DNA of 64,000 nt. Source: Alphaproteobacteria bacterium (GTDB lineage Bacteria > Pseudomonadota > Alphaproteobacteria > SMXP01). A program made the position numbers and the translations under genes. Shown piece by piece: positions 9,827 through 19,241 of this stretch (its first letter is position 1; each line of letters begins with the position of its first letter). The notes under the pieces were generated by a model, which saw only the letters and a program-made list of their open reading frames with translations, had not been told where the DNA came from and did no database searches. Where the stretch lies: the NCBI GenBank assembly GCA_028285305.1, contig JANQPV010000009.1:124001-188000 (forward strand), read 5' to 3'.

Positions 9827-10768
9827 ATGTCACTGGCGTTCACCTTTCCCGGACAAGGCTCGCAGAAGATTGGAATGGGGCGCGAGCTCGCCGAAGCCTT
9901 TGCGTCAGCCCGTGAAGTGTTCGAGGAGGTCGATGATGCCCTTGGACAAAATCTATCTCGTCTTATGTGGCATGGCGATGAAGACGAGCTGACTCTCACC
10001 GAAAACGCTCAACCCGCCCTGATGGCATCCAGCATGGCGGTGATCGCAGTGCTTAGGTCCGAGGCAGGCTTCACATCTGCCGATCATGTCAAGTTTGTGG
10101 CTGGCCATTCGCTGGGAGAGTACTCTGCTTTGGCAGCGGCAGACGCGCTATCTATTTCAGACGCGGCAAAGACTCTAAGAACTCGCGGCAAGGCGATGCA
10201 ACATGCGGCGCCCAAGGGGACCGGCAACATGGCCGCGTTGCTCGGCATACAGATAGAAAATGCTCACCAGGTCGTTGACGAGGCCGCGCAAGGGGAGATT
10301 TGTAGTATCGCCAACGACAATGCTCCGGGCCAGGTGATCATTAGCGGGCACGCTCAGGCGGTCTCAAGAGCGGCCAATCTCGCCAAGCAAGCCGGCGCCA
10401 AGCGGTCCATGTTGTTGCCCGTCAGCGCGCCGTTCCACTGTCCGCTTATGGAGCCTGCCGCGGCCGCCATGCAGCAAACGCTTTCTGAGCTCGAAGTGCG
10501 CCGACCCTCCACACCATTGGTTGCGAATGTCACTGCGCGCCCTGTCGAAGAGCCTGATGCCATCAAGGAACTCCTGATTCAACAAGTGACGGATGTGGTC
10601 AGATGGCGTGAAACCGTGCTTTATCTGTCCGAGCAAGAGATAACGACAGTTGCCGAACTCGGCACAGGAAGCGTATTGACGGGTCTGGCCCGGCGGATCG
10701 ACAAATCCATGAACGCGATTCGGTTGGAAACGCCGGAAGATATCGAGACTTTTCTTCAAGACCAATAA
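9827..10768 (+). CDS. fabD: Malonyl-CoA:ACP transacylase
   Basis: Loads malonate onto acyl carrier protein for fatty-acid synthesis. The 313 residues begin with the typical LAFTFPGQGSQ oxyanion segment; the nucleophile is Ser95 in GHSLG (93-97) and the catalytic His is His205 in SAPFHCPLM. The ATG at 9827 is the natural start, close to the PGQG motif. It heads the forward cluster fabD-fabG-acpP-fabF, whose products work in one pathway. Confidence 0.97.
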   Translation: MSLAFTFPGQGSQKIGMGRELAEAFASAREVFEEVDDALGQNLSRLMWHGDEDELTLTENAQPALMASSMAVIAVLRSEAGFTSADHVKFVAGHSLGEYSALAAADALSISDAAKTLRTRGKAMQHAAPKGTGNMAALLGIQIENAHQVVDEAAQGEICSIANDNAPGQVIISGHAQAVSRAANLAKQAGAKRSMLLPVSAPFHCPLMEPAAAAMQQTLSELEVRRPSTPLVANVTARPVEEPDAIKELLIQQVTDVVRWRETVLYLSEQEITTVAELGTGSVLTGLARRIDKSMNAIRLETPEDIETFLQDQ

Positions 10769-10883
10769 GTCTTATCAATCGAAACTAACTTCGGGGTTAT
10801 CCCAAGAGATCGCCTCGGTCGCATTCTGGTTGACTTCTCCGTCAGATGATTGTTGCCAAGGTATGAAGACTACGGATGATTGA

Positions 10884-11621
10884 ATGTTAGATTTGTCTGG
10901 TAAACATGCCCTGGTTACCGGGGCGACGGGTGGCATAGGTCAAGAAATTGCCAGAAAACTTCGCGCACAAGGCGCCACGGTTGGGTTGTCTGGAACGCGC
11001 ACGGATCGATTAGAAGAGTTGGCGAGTGAGTTGGGAGAGAACGTTGTCTCGCTTCCGTGCCGCCTCAGCGAGAGGAAAGACGTTGATGGGCTTCCTCGTC
11101 GAGCTGAAGAGGCGCTTGGCGGATTAGATATTATTGTGAGCAATGCCGGCGTCACCCGTGACAACATCATGTTGCGTCTGAAGGACGAGGATTGGGACGA
11201 TTTGCTCGAAATCAACCTTACGGCCTACTTTCGTTTAGCGCGGGCGGCTTTGCGGGGAATGATGAAGCAACGTTGGGGTCGAATCATCGCCATCACATCG
11301 GTGGTCGGTGTGACGGGAAACCCTGGACAGACCAATTATGCGGCCGCAAAAGCGGGACTAATCGGCATGAGCAAGGCGCTTGCTCAAGAAGTTGCAAGTC
11401 GGAACATCACCGTCAATTGCGTTGCGCCCGGGTTTATTGAAACACCCATGACAGACGCGCTCTCCGATACGCAGAAGGATGACCTCCTTTCACGAATTCC
11501 TGCGGGAAAACTCGGAAAAGGAGAAGATGTGGCCAATGCCGTCGCCTTTCTGGCGAGCGATGAAGCCGCCTACATTACCGGACAGACCGTCCATGTGAAT
11601 GGTGGCATGGCAATGATCTGA
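10884..11621 (+). CDS. fabG: 3-oxoacyl-ACP reductase
   Basis: NADPH-dependent reduction of 3-oxoacyl-ACP, second step of the elongation cycle. A short-chain dehydrogenase of 245 residues with the cofactor motif TGATGGIG (12-19), NAG at 87-89, and catalytic Ser139, Tyr152 and Lys156. It ends GGMAMI, as FabG proteins usually do. It lies 115 bp after fabD in the same direction and before acpP, so the assignment to fatty-acid synthesis rather than another SDR function is well supported. Confidence 0.96.
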   Translation: MLDLSGKHALVTGATGGIGQEIARKLRAQGATVGLSGTRTDRLEELASELGENVVSLPCRLSERKDVDGLPRRAEEALGGLDIIVSNAGVTRDNIMLRLKDEDWDDLLEINLTAYFRLARAALRGMMKQRWGRIIAITSVVGVTGNPGQTNYAAAKAGLIGMSKALAQEVASRNITVNCVAPGFIETPMTDALSDTQKDDLLSRIPAGKLGKGEDVANAVAFLASDEAAYITGQTVHVNGGMAMI

Positions 11622-11761
11622 ATTCGGTTTGTTGTGTCCCCGACTTTAAAAAAGTGCACCAGACCCGCTGAATTCGGGAATCTCAAAAGAGGGTTCCATT
11701 TGAAGGCAAGTGTGCTACTTAGCCCCTCATCATCAGTACTTCTGGCGTTGGGCTTTTTTGC

Positions 11762-11790
11762 TTGAAACGCCAACCTTAGGGCCTCCATAT
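11762..11790 (+). promoter_or_regulatory. Candidate acpP promoter overlapping a small inverted repeat
   Basis: TTGAAA (11762-11767) and CCATAT (11785-11790) are 17 bp apart and lie 57 bp before the acpP ATG; CCATAT differs by one base from the alphaproteobacterial -10 form CTATAT. A perfect inverted repeat TGGCGTT (11743-11749)/AACGCCA (11766-11772) overlaps the -35. A weak stem AGCCC (11721-11725)/GGGCT (11750-11754) followed by six T could end the fabG transcript. A separate acpP promoter would fit the high demand for carrier protein. Confidence 0.35.
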
Positions 11791-11846
11791 GCGGACCGAC
11801 AAATCGGGGCACGATAAACAATTACGAAGAGAGTGAGGGTCAAACC

Positions 11847-12086
11847 ATGAGCGACGAGATCTTGAGCCGCGTTAAAAAAATCGTAGTAGACCACCTAGAT
11901 ATCGACGATGAGAAAGTGCAGGAGAATGCGAGCTTTATCGACGATCTGGGCGCCGACAGCTTGGATACGGTCGAACTGGTTATGGCCTTCGAAGAAGAAT
12001 TCAGCATTGAAATCCCCGATGACGCCGCGGAAACAATTCAGACCGTCGGTGATGCTGTGAAATACATTTCCGACAACGCCGCCTAG
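11847..12086 (+). CDS. acpP: Acyl carrier protein
   Basis: 79 residues, strongly acidic. The phosphopantetheine attachment site is Ser38 in [12 protein letters not shown], the invariant motif of helix II. It carries the growing acyl chain among FabD, FabG and FabF, whose genes flank it. A purine-rich ribosome site (GAGAGTGAGGG) precedes the ATG. Length and sequence are fully typical. Confidence 0.98.
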   Translation: MSDEILSRVKKIVVDHLDIDDEKVQENASFIDDLGADSLDTVELVMAFEEEFSIEIPDDAAETIQTVGDAVKYISDNAA

Positions 12087-12103
12087 ACCCCGTCTTTGCT
12101 CCA

Positions 12104-13369
12104 ATGAGGCGTGTCGTCGTTACAGGTCTGGGGTTGGTGACGCCATTAGCCAACGGTGTAGAAGAAACTTGGCACCGGTTACTCAACGGGCATTCTGCCG
12201 GTCGGCCAATCACGAAATTTGATGCTTCACCCATGCCGTGCCGCATCGCCTGCGATGTTCCATTAGGCGATGGGTCGGATGGAACGTTCAACCCTGACGA
12301 CTGGATGTCAGCAAAAGAACGTAAACGGGTAGACGATTTTATTTTGTTTGGGGTTGCAGCTGCAAAGCAGGCAGTTGTGGATTCTGGATGGGCGCCCACA
12401 AACGAAGAGCACCGGCACAGAACGGGGGTTATGATCGGGGCCGGTATCGGAGGTTTGCCTGGAATCGAACAATCGTCCGTCACGCTCCATGAAAAGGGCC
12501 CTCGACGCATCAGCCCGTTCTTTATTCCCGGACGTCTGATAAACTTGGTGTCGGGCTATGTTTCAATCGAATTTGGCTTTACCGGTCCCAATCATGCGGT
12601 GGTGACCGCTTGTTCTTCGGGCGCTCATGCCATTGGGGACGCGGCGCGCATGATCATGTTGGATGATGCCGATGTTATGGTTGCGGGCGGTGCGGAAGCC
12701 GCCATCTGTCCGATAGGAATCGCCGGATTCGCGGCCTGCAAAGCGCTTTCCACTGGATTCAATGATGAACCTGAACGTGCCTCGCGACCCTATGACCGTG
12801 ATCGAGATGGATTTGTCATGGGGGAAGGGAGCGGCATTGTCGTTTTAGAGGAATTGGAGCACGCAAAGGCGAGGGGCGCTCAGATCTACGCAGAAGTTAC
12901 CGGATATGGAATGTCAGGGGATGCCTATCACATTACGGCGCCAGCCTCGGATGGTTCGGGTGGATTTCGGGCCATGGAAATGGCACTCAAGCGCGCGAAG
13001 CTGAGCCCATCGGATATCGATTATGTGAATGCCCACGGAACATCGACGCCGGTTGGTGATGAGATCGAATTGGGTGCTGTCGAGCGCTTGTTCGGCGATG
13101 CAGCGGACGGACTGGCCATGTCTTCGACAAAATCTGCGGTCGGCCATTTGCTTGGGGCCGCCGGGGCGGTCGAGGCCATTTTTTCGATCCTGTCGCTCAA
13201 GCATCAAGTCGTTCCGCCGACCATTAATCTCGAAAACCCTTCCGTTGAGTCAAAGATCAACTTGGTGCCCCACGAAGCCCAAGAGAGAAAACTTACCGCT
13301 GTTCTTTCGAATTCCTTTGGCTTTGGCGGGACCAACGCGTCCTTAATCTTGTCACAACCTTCGATTTGA
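12104..13369 (+). CDS. fabF: 3-oxoacyl-ACP synthase II
   Basis: Condenses malonyl-ACP with acyl-ACP. The 421-residue thiolase-fold enzyme has the catalytic triad Cys170 (VVTACSSGAHAIG), His311 (YVNAHGTSTPVGD) and His348 (KSAVGHLLGAAG), plus the C-terminal NSFGFGGTNAS loop. The gene starts 17 bp after the acpP stop, so the two are certainly co-transcribed. The His-His active site and the size identify a KAS I/II enzyme; position next to acpP favours FabF over FabB. Confidence 0.96.
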   Translation: MRRVVVTGLGLVTPLANGVEETWHRLLNGHSAGRPITKFDASPMPCRIACDVPLGDGSDGTFNPDDWMSAKERKRVDDFILFGVAAAKQAVVDSGWAPTNEEHRHRTGVMIGAGIGGLPGIEQSSVTLHEKGPRRISPFFIPGRLINLVSGYVSIEFGFTGPNHAVVTACSSGAHAIGDAARMIMLDDADVMVAGGAEAAICPIGIAGFAACKALSTGFNDEPERASRPYDRDRDGFVMGEGSGIVVLEELEHAKARGAQIYAEVTGYGMSGDAYHITAPASDGSGGFRAMEMALKRAKLSPSDIDYVNAHGTSTPVGDEIELGAVERLFGDAADGLAMSSTKSAVGHLLGAAGAVEAIFSILSLKHQVVPPTINLENPSVESKINLVPHEAQERKLTAVLSNSFGFGGTNASLILSQPSI

Positions 13370-13448
13370 TTGAGCCCGCGCGTAAGTGCGCCCGAAAGAT
13401 TTTTTTGGTACCTTTTTGTCTTTCGGGGGTGGCTCGCTAACTGGTCTC

Positions 13449-14510
13449 ATGACTCTTATGGCTGAAACTCAGAACGGTTCAGATCGTCAACATTCTTCGC
13501 GGGGGCCGAATTGGCTCCTGGTGTTGGGCATCGGCGCGGTTGCTCTCTTTTTGTTGGCAGCGGCCGCGGCTGGCGGAATTTATTACTATGCGGTTAGCGA
13601 ATTTGAGAAGCCGGGACCGGTTGCTTCCGGTTCGTCAGAAGAAACAATATACACGCTTCCTCGCGGTCAGGGCCTGATCCAGATCGCGCAAGACCTTGAG
13701 AACATGGGGCTCATCTCCAATGCGGTCATTTTCCGCTTTGGAGTGATGCAAAACGAGGCTTCGGGCTCTCTCAAGGCGGGAGAATATGCCATTCCCTCAA
13801 GGGCAAGCATGTTTGACATCATGGAGATCCTGCGAGAGGGCAAATCAATCCTCTATAAGCTGACGATCCCTGAAGGACTAACAAGCGCCCAGATCATCCG
13901 TCTTGTGAACGCCGACGAAACTCTGGTGGGGTCTGTAGAGGCTGTTCCTGATGAAGGCACGTTGTTGCCGGAAACTTATTTGTTCCAGCGGGGTACAACG
14001 GCAGAAGGGATTGTCGAGCAGATGCAATCGGATGCGCGCGCGACCATTGACGAGCTTTGGGAGAATCGGACCCCGGACTTGCCGCTTAAATCAAAAGAAG
14101 AAGCCATTATTTTGGCGTCGATTGTTGAAAAAGAAACCGGTGTTGCGGCGGAGCGCAAGAGAGTGGCTGCTGTGTTCATCAATCGGTTGCGGCGTGGTAT
14201 GCGCATGGAGTCGGACCCGACGATCATCTATGGCCTAACACAAGGTGAACCGCTTGGCCGCGGATTGCGAAAGAGTGAGCTCGCAAAAGAAACGCCCTAC
14301 AATACTTACATCATAGACCGGCTTCCCCCAACACCAATCGCCAATCCAGGATACGCCTCAATAGAAGCTGTGCTCAACCCTGCCGATACAAAAGAACTCT
14401 TTTTTGTCGCAGACGGGACGGGTGGGCACGTGTTTGCGAAGACCTATGCACAGCATCGAAGAAATGTTGCCGCTTGGCGCAGAATCGAGCGAGAGAGAAA
14501 ACAGCGGTAG
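13449..14510 (+). CDS. mltG: Endolytic transglycosylase MltG (YceG-like)
   Basis: Inner-membrane lytic transglycosylase that cuts nascent glycan strands and is thought to end their polymerisation. About 353 residues: a short cytoplasmic N-terminus, one transmembrane helix (about 22-47), a LysM-like region, and the YceG catalytic domain with the conserved glutamate in ILASIVEKETG. Near the C-terminus DPTIIYGL and TPYNTY are family motifs. The frame is open from 13386, but the ATG at 13449 gives the usual N-terminus. It follows fabF in the order seen in many alphaproteobacteria. Confidence 0.92.
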   Translation: MTLMAETQNGSDRQHSSRGPNWLLVLGIGAVALFLLAAAAAGGIYYYAVSEFEKPGPVASGSSEETIYTLPRGQGLIQIAQDLENMGLISNAVIFRFGVMQNEASGSLKAGEYAIPSRASMFDIMEILREGKSILYKLTIPEGLTSAQIIRLVNADETLVGSVEAVPDEGTLLPETYLFQRGTTAEGIVEQMQSDARATIDELWENRTPDLPLKSKEEAIILASIVEKETGVAAERKRVAAVFINRLRRGMRMESDPTIIYGLTQGEPLGRGLRKSELAKETPYNTYIIDRLPPTPIANPGYASIEAVLNPADTKELFFVADGTGGHVFAKTYAQHRRNVAAWRRIERERKQR

Positions 14511-14617
14511 GGATACGGCCTGGGCTTTCGACGTTCTCGTATCGTTGCCGAATGTAAACTCTTTCAAAAGAATCATGGAGTCGCTGGCCGGTGGCTCATA
14601 AGGGGTCCAAGAACGCT

Positions 14618-15505
14618 ATGTCTCTCTCAAGTATGACGGGATTTTCCAGAACTTCCGGGGACATTGACGGCCATAAGTGGACCTGGGAGTTGCGCAGTTT
14701 CAATGGTCGTGGTCTCGATGTGAAATGCCGGTTGCCTGGCGGCTACGAAGAAATTGAGGCTCATGTACGGGAGAGGGTGGCTAAGTCGATTTCCCGGGGA
14801 TCGCTGCAAGTGGGCTTGCAGGTCAGGTCGGATTCTCGCACTCAAGAAGTCACTGTGAACCACCAAGTTCTTGAGCAAGTCACTGGCTTGATCGAGGATC
14901 TTTCAGCACGGCTTGAAACTGCACCGCCAAGCGCAGCAGAACTACTGGCATTGCGCGGTGTCCTGGAGATGACGGAGCGATCGGAAAGCGACGAAGAAGC
15001 CCAGCGTCGCATGAATGCCGTAACCACTGGATTTGACGATGCCCTTCGCGCTTTGATTGAAGCACGGCAGAGCGAGGGAAAAGAAATTGAAAAAGTGCTT
15101 CGCTCTTCCCTTGATGAAATATCCAAACTCTCTCAAGCCGCGACCACCCATGCGCGCGCGCAAAAAGACTTGATCCGGGATCGTTTGCAATCCCAGATCG
15201 GAGACCTACTGGAGATGTCGCCCGCCTTGCCTGAGGACCGGTTGGCCCAAGAAGTCGCGGTTCTCGCCACGAAAGCCGACGTGAGTGAGGAGCTGGACCG
15301 GTTGACCGCGCATATGACTGCGGCTAGCGCGCTGCTCGATCAGGATGGTCCCGTTGGCCGAAGGCTTGATTTTCTGATGCAGGAGTTCAACCGTGAAACG
15401 AACACCTTGTGTTCCAAGTCCACTCATGTGGACCTGACGAATGTCGGACTTGAGCTTAAAGCCGTGATTGATCGCGTTCGCGAGCAAGTGCAGAACATCG
15501 AATAG
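14618..15505 (+). CDS. yicC: YicC family endoribonuclease-type stress protein
   Basis: About 295 residues. The N-terminus MSLSSMTGFSR is the family signature (SMTGF), and the C-terminal half ends with EFNRETNTLCSK and the final helix ending EQVQNIE, both highly conserved. E. coli YicC has been reported to act as an endoribonuclease (YicC/RloC-type activity on small RNA). Start placed at 14618 because an earlier GTG at 14591 adds nine residues not found in the family. Its stop is directly followed by the gmk ATG, a pairing found widely. Confidence 0.9.
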   Translation: MSLSSMTGFSRTSGDIDGHKWTWELRSFNGRGLDVKCRLPGGYEEIEAHVRERVAKSISRGSLQVGLQVRSDSRTQEVTVNHQVLEQVTGLIEDLSARLETAPPSAAELLALRGVLEMTERSESDEEAQRRMNAVTTGFDDALRALIEARQSEGKEIEKVLRSSLDEISKLSQAATTHARAQKDLIRDRLQSQIGDLLEMSPALPEDRLAQEVAVLATKADVSEELDRLTAHMTAASALLDQDGPVGRRLDFLMQEFNRETNTLCSKSTHVDLTNVGLELKAVIDRVREQVQNIE

Positions 15506-16147
15506 ATGGACGAAAAACCGATCAAACGGCGCGGGCTTTTGTTGGTTCTTTCCTCGCCCTCCGGTGCGGGAAAAACGACCCTTTCCCGACTTCTGATCGA
15601 ATCCGACCCCGATATCTCCATGTCCGTTTCGGCAACCACACGTGCGCCGCGTCCCGGCGAGGAAGAGGGCCTTCATTACTTCTTTGTTTCACCGGATCAA
15701 TTCGAGCGTAGCAGGGACCAGGGGGACTATTTGGAACATGCGGAAGTTTTCGGACACTATTATGCAACGCCCAAGGCGCCCGTTGATGCGGCGCTCGCGG
15801 AGGGGCGAGATGTTTTGTTCGACATCGATTGGCAAGGCACCCAACAATTGAGCGAAGCGCGGCGCGGGGATGTTGTGCGCGTGTTCATCTTGCCGCCGTC
15901 CGGAGCGGAGCTCGAGCGGAGATTGCGTATGCGTGCACAAGATTCAGAGGACGTTGTTCGCAAACGTATGTCGAAAGCCGAAAGTGAGATTAGTCATTGG
16001 GCGGAGTATGACTATGTTGTAACGAATTTCAACGTCGACGCCGCATTGTCTCAGATTAGGTCGATATTGGCGGCAGAGCGCCTTCGGCGAGAGCGACAGC
16101 CGGGATTGAGCGCCTTTGTGAAGACGCTGTTCCCTGGATCAGAATAA
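15506..16147 (+). CDS. gmk: Guanylate kinase
   Basis: Phosphorylates GMP to GDP. The 213-residue protein has the P-loop SSPSGAGKTT (16-25), the GMP-binding region with SVSATTRAPRPGEEEG, and the lid residues near RLRMRAQDSEDVVRKRM. The ATG immediately follows the yicC stop codon with no spacer, so translation is coupled. Length is normal for the family. Confidence 0.97.
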   Translation: MDEKPIKRRGLLLVLSSPSGAGKTTLSRLLIESDPDISMSVSATTRAPRPGEEEGLHYFFVSPDQFERSRDQGDYLEHAEVFGHYYATPKAPVDAALAEGRDVLFDIDWQGTQQLSEARRGDVVRVFILPPSGAELERRLRMRAQDSEDVVRKRMSKAESEISHWAEYDYVVTNFNVDAALSQIRSILAAERLRRERQPGLSAFVKTLFPGSE

Positions 16148-16189
16148 TGCGAACGATCGTTTTTGCAGAACGAACCTTCGCGATAGCGA

Positions 16190-17248
16190 CTAAGGAGCCA
16201 ACACCACTCTGCCTAAGACATTGCCCTCTCTTAGGTCATTGAGTGTCTTTGTGGCTTCGGCAAGAGATCTGGTTTCAACCGGGATCGGATCGATTTTGCC
16301 TGCTTTCACAAGCTCAAGCATTTCTTTGGTTTCCTCTAGCGACCCCACAAAGGAACCCAAAATTCCCATTTGACGCATTGGGAACATAGGAATTGGTGTT
16401 GCGTAGCCTCCGCCAAAGAGACCGACGACAACGACGTAACCGCCTTTACGAATGATCCCAGTTGCAAAATTAAGTGAAGGTTCGGCGCCAACAAAATCGA
16501 TTGCTCCGTATACACCGCCATTCGTGTCGCCGAGGACGGATTTGACCACACCCTCATCGGACGTGTTGTAGACTTCATCGGCTCCGGCGCCCTTTGCCGC
16601 TTGCAGCTTGTTGGCATCGATATCCGCCCCGATGATCTTGTTGTCAGGGAACAATGCTCTTGCGAACTGCAATCCCATCATGCCGACGCCGCCTAAGCCC
16701 ACAATGCAAATGGTTTCGCCGCGGGGAACGTCGCCGAGTTTCTTTAGGGCGGAAAAAGCCGTTAGTCCAGAGCACATATATGTGGCGGCCAATCCGTCTT
16801 GGATACCGTCGTAAGAGAGAAGGTACCGCGGGTGGGGAACGACCACATGAGAGGCAAATCCGCCGTTGACGTTCACGCCAAGGCTTCGGGGCGTATTGCA
16901 AAGATGTTCGTCGCCGCGTTCACACACGCCGCATGTGCCGCAGCCGATCCAGGGGAAAACGACGTATTTGGACCCTTTTTTGAGCCCGTCTTGGGGCGCC
17001 TCGGGGCCGATGCTCTCAAGTGTGCCTTCGATTTCGTGCCCTAGTGTGAACGGCAGGGCGCGTCCCCTCGTCACGTCCAGTTTGTTGCCGCCACCCATAT
17101 TGAAGTGCCCATCATGGAGGTGGACATCTGAATGGCAGACCCCGCAATGGGTGGTCTTGATCAAAACTTCAGTGCCTGAAAGGGAAGGGGTGTCGGCGTC
17201 CAACTCTTGGAGGGGCGCTCCATACTCGACCATGGATTGACTTTTCAC
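16190..17248 (-). CDS. Zinc-dependent alcohol dehydrogenase
   Basis: Medium-chain dehydrogenase of 352 residues. Catalytic zinc ligands lie in CGVCHSDVHLHDGH and GHEIEG; the structural zinc site is CGTCGVCERGDEHLC; the dinucleotide motif is GLGGVG, followed by an acidic residue in GADID, which favours NAD over NADP. It resembles propanol-preferring (AdhP-type) enzymes, but the substrate cannot be read from sequence. The gene is convergent with gmk (42 bp gap) and precedes nothing obviously related; it looks like a single transcription unit. Confidence 0.85.
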   Translation of the reverse strand: MKSQSMVEYGAPLQELDADTPSLSGTEVLIKTTHCGVCHSDVHLHDGHFNMGGGNKLDVTRGRALPFTLGHEIEGTLESIGPEAPQDGLKKGSKYVVFPWIGCGTCGVCERGDEHLCNTPRSLGVNVNGGFASHVVVPHPRYLLSYDGIQDGLAATYMCSGLTAFSALKKLGDVPRGETICIVGLGGVGMMGLQFARALFPDNKIIGADIDANKLQAAKGAGADEVYNTSDEGVVKSVLGDTNGGVYGAIDFVGAEPSLNFATGIIRKGGYVVVVGLFGGGYATPIPMFPMRQMGILGSFVGSLEETKEMLELVKAGKIDPIPVETRSLAEATKTLNDLREGNVLGRVVLAP

Positions 17249-17317
17249 GACCTCGACTCTCCTCTGCAGATCTGTTCGCGATTTCGGCGTTGAATTAACA
17301 GGAGAATGCGACGCTTC

Positions 17318-18199
17318 TCAAGCGCGGAGACTGTGACCTCTTTTCGCAAGCCGTTCAGAGATTCGGACATAGTCTTCCACGGTAAACTGCTCCGGTCTTG
17401 CAGACGCGGAGAGTCCGAGCTCTTCGAGGATTTGCGGCAGCCCGGTTACGGCCGCACCCAAACTCGATTTGATCATCTTGCGCCGTTGCCCGAACGCGTG
17501 CCGAACAACAAACTCGAGAGCCGCGGACAACTCCTGCGACTTTGAGTCGGGGTTCGGCACAAGCTTGACGACTGTTGATGTCACTTTCGGTGGCGGCACG
17601 AACGCGGACGGGGGCACATCGAATGCTTTTGTCACTTGGGTTCGCCATTGGGTCATCACAGACAAACGGCCATAGCTCTTTTTTCCGTGTGGAGATAAAA
17701 GCCGTTCAGCGACTTCTTTCTGAAACATCAGTATCAGTTCTGACCACCACGGAGGCCATTGAGCTTGAAGAACCCATTTGAGTAGCAACTGCGTCGAAAT
17801 GTTGTACGGCAAGTTTGCCATTACAATGACATCGCGTGTGTCGCCGATAAGGTTCGTTTCCGCAACGTCCAATGCGTCTGCAAAGGCGATGCTTAGCTGG
17901 CCGGGGTAAGCGTTCTCAAGCTCGTTTAGCGCACCTGAGAACCTTGCATCTTTTTCAATGACCCAAAGATGGTCAGGTTCCGCTTCCAAGATCGCCCGCG
18001 ACAAACCGCCTGGACCAGGACCTATTTCAAGAACGGGACGGCCCTTGATGTTCGATGCTACGCGAACGATCTTTCTTGTAATATTGAGGTCAAGGAGATA
18101 GTTCTGCCCAAAGACTTTTGAAGCGCTTAGTCCGTCCTCTCTGATGACGTCGCGCAGAGGCCGCAAGCGGGCAGGCCGACTATCGGAGGACTCAGCCAC
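17318..18199 (-). CDS. rsmA: 16S rRNA dimethyladenosine transferase
   Basis: Dimethylates two adjacent adenines in the 3' end loop of 16S rRNA (KsgA). The 293 residues carry the SAM-binding motif LEIGPGPGGLSR, the acidic residue following it (VIEKD), motif IV NLPYNIS and the PPPKVTSTVV segment typical of KsgA/Dim1. Its start overlaps the pdxA stop by eight bases, and pdxA-rsmA coupling after surA is the standard order downstream of lptD. Confidence 0.96.
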   Translation of the reverse strand: MAESSDSRPARLRPLRDVIREDGLSASKVFGQNYLLDLNITRKIVRVASNIKGRPVLEIGPGPGGLSRAILEAEPDHLWVIEKDARFSGALNELENAYPGQLSIAFADALDVAETNLIGDTRDVIVMANLPYNISTQLLLKWVLQAQWPPWWSELILMFQKEVAERLLSPHGKKSYGRLSVMTQWRTQVTKAFDVPPSAFVPPPKVTSTVVKLVPNPDSKSQELSAALEFVVRHAFGQRRKMIKSSLGAAVTGLPQILEELGLSASARPEQFTVEDYVRISERLAKRGHSLRA

Positions 18200-19214
18200 G
18201 TGCTGTTCGCTGATCGGCGATTGCCCGGGCGGTGTTCAGAGCTGCGATCAGACTCTCAGGACTGGCGACGCCCTGGCCCGCGATATCGAGGGCCGTGCCG
18301 TGATCCGGTGAAGTTCTGACAATTGGCAGGCCGAGTGTGATGTTCACACCTCGCTCGAAGTCCAGTGTCTTAAGCGGAATGAGGGCTTGATCGTGATACA
18401 TGCAAATGGCGGCATCATACCTCGACCGTGCCGCCGCATGAAACAGGGTGTCGGCTGGATGGGGCCCTGAGATGTCCACACCAGACTCTCTGAGTTTTTC
18501 CAATGCTGGCCTGATAATTGTAATCTCTTCCTCGCCGAGTTGACCTCCTTCGCCCGCATGAGGGTTCAGTGCTGCTACGGCGAGGCGCGGTCGATCGATC
18601 CCAAAGTCCGTTTGTAGCGCATGGGCTGTCGTTCGGGACGCCTCGATGATGGCGTCCGATGATAACCGCTCCATCACGTCTCCCATGGCTATGTGGACCG
18701 TTACCGGTACGACCTTCAGTTCGGCAATCATCAACATCATGATCGGTTTTGTTTCGGCGGCGCACAAGGTCCCGATAAACTCCGTATGACCGGGGTGTTC
18801 AAATCCTGCGGACCAGAGCGTTTGCTTTTGGATGGGATTGGTAATGAGGCCGTCCGCCCTGCCGTCAAGTGCGTCAGCGACCGCCCGCTTTATGCACTCG
18901 GTCACCGTCTTGACGTGCTCCTCTTGCGGTGTTCCCGGGAGGGGCGGCCTCGTGAGCGGCAGGTCCAATACGGGCAGACGGTCTGCGAAGAGAGTATTCG
19001 TTTCTCGCGGGTCTTCAATCGTTTGGACTTGCGCTGAGATTTCAAGCTTGGCCGCGATGTTCCGGAATGTTTGGGCGCATCCAATGCAATAGAATGGCGT
19101 CAGCTTTCGTTCGGTTCGGTTGGTCCAGGCCTTTAAGGCAATTTCTATTCCGATGCCCGCGGGCTCGCCCATCGTAACCGCCAGCGGGGCCGGCAGATCA
19201 ATGGAGGAACGCAT
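18192..19214 (-). CDS. pdxA: 4-hydroxythreonine-4-phosphate dehydrogenase
   Basis: NAD-dependent step of DXP-dependent pyridoxal phosphate synthesis. 340 residues starting near LPLAVTMGEPAGIG-like sequence (here PAPLAVTMGEPAGIGIEI), with the metal-binding motifs GHTEFIG, HIAMGDV and MYHDQALIPLK and the C-terminal SPDHGTALDIAG. All hallmark PdxA segments are present. It lies between surA and rsmA, overlapping rsmA. Confidence 0.96.
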   Translation of the reverse strand: MRSSIDLPAPLAVTMGEPAGIGIEIALKAWTNRTERKLTPFYCIGCAQTFRNIAAKLEISAQVQTIEDPRETNTLFADRLPVLDLPLTRPPLPGTPQEEHVKTVTECIKRAVADALDGRADGLITNPIQKQTLWSAGFEHPGHTEFIGTLCAAETKPIMMLMIAELKVVPVTVHIAMGDVMERLSSDAIIEASRTTAHALQTDFGIDRPRLAVAALNPHAGEGGQLGEEEITIIRPALEKLRESGVDISGPHPADTLFHAAARSRYDAAICMYHDQALIPLKTLDFERGVNITLGLPIVRTSPDHGTALDIAGQGVASPESLIAALNTARAIADQRTARG

Positions 19215-19241
19215 GGCGGATGAGCCGAAGTGGTTTGTGGA

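Noticed and set aside
16148-16189. AACGATCGTT in the gmk/alcohol-dehydrogenase gap as a terminator
   Set aside because: Self-complementary without a loop; too short to fold as a hairpin.
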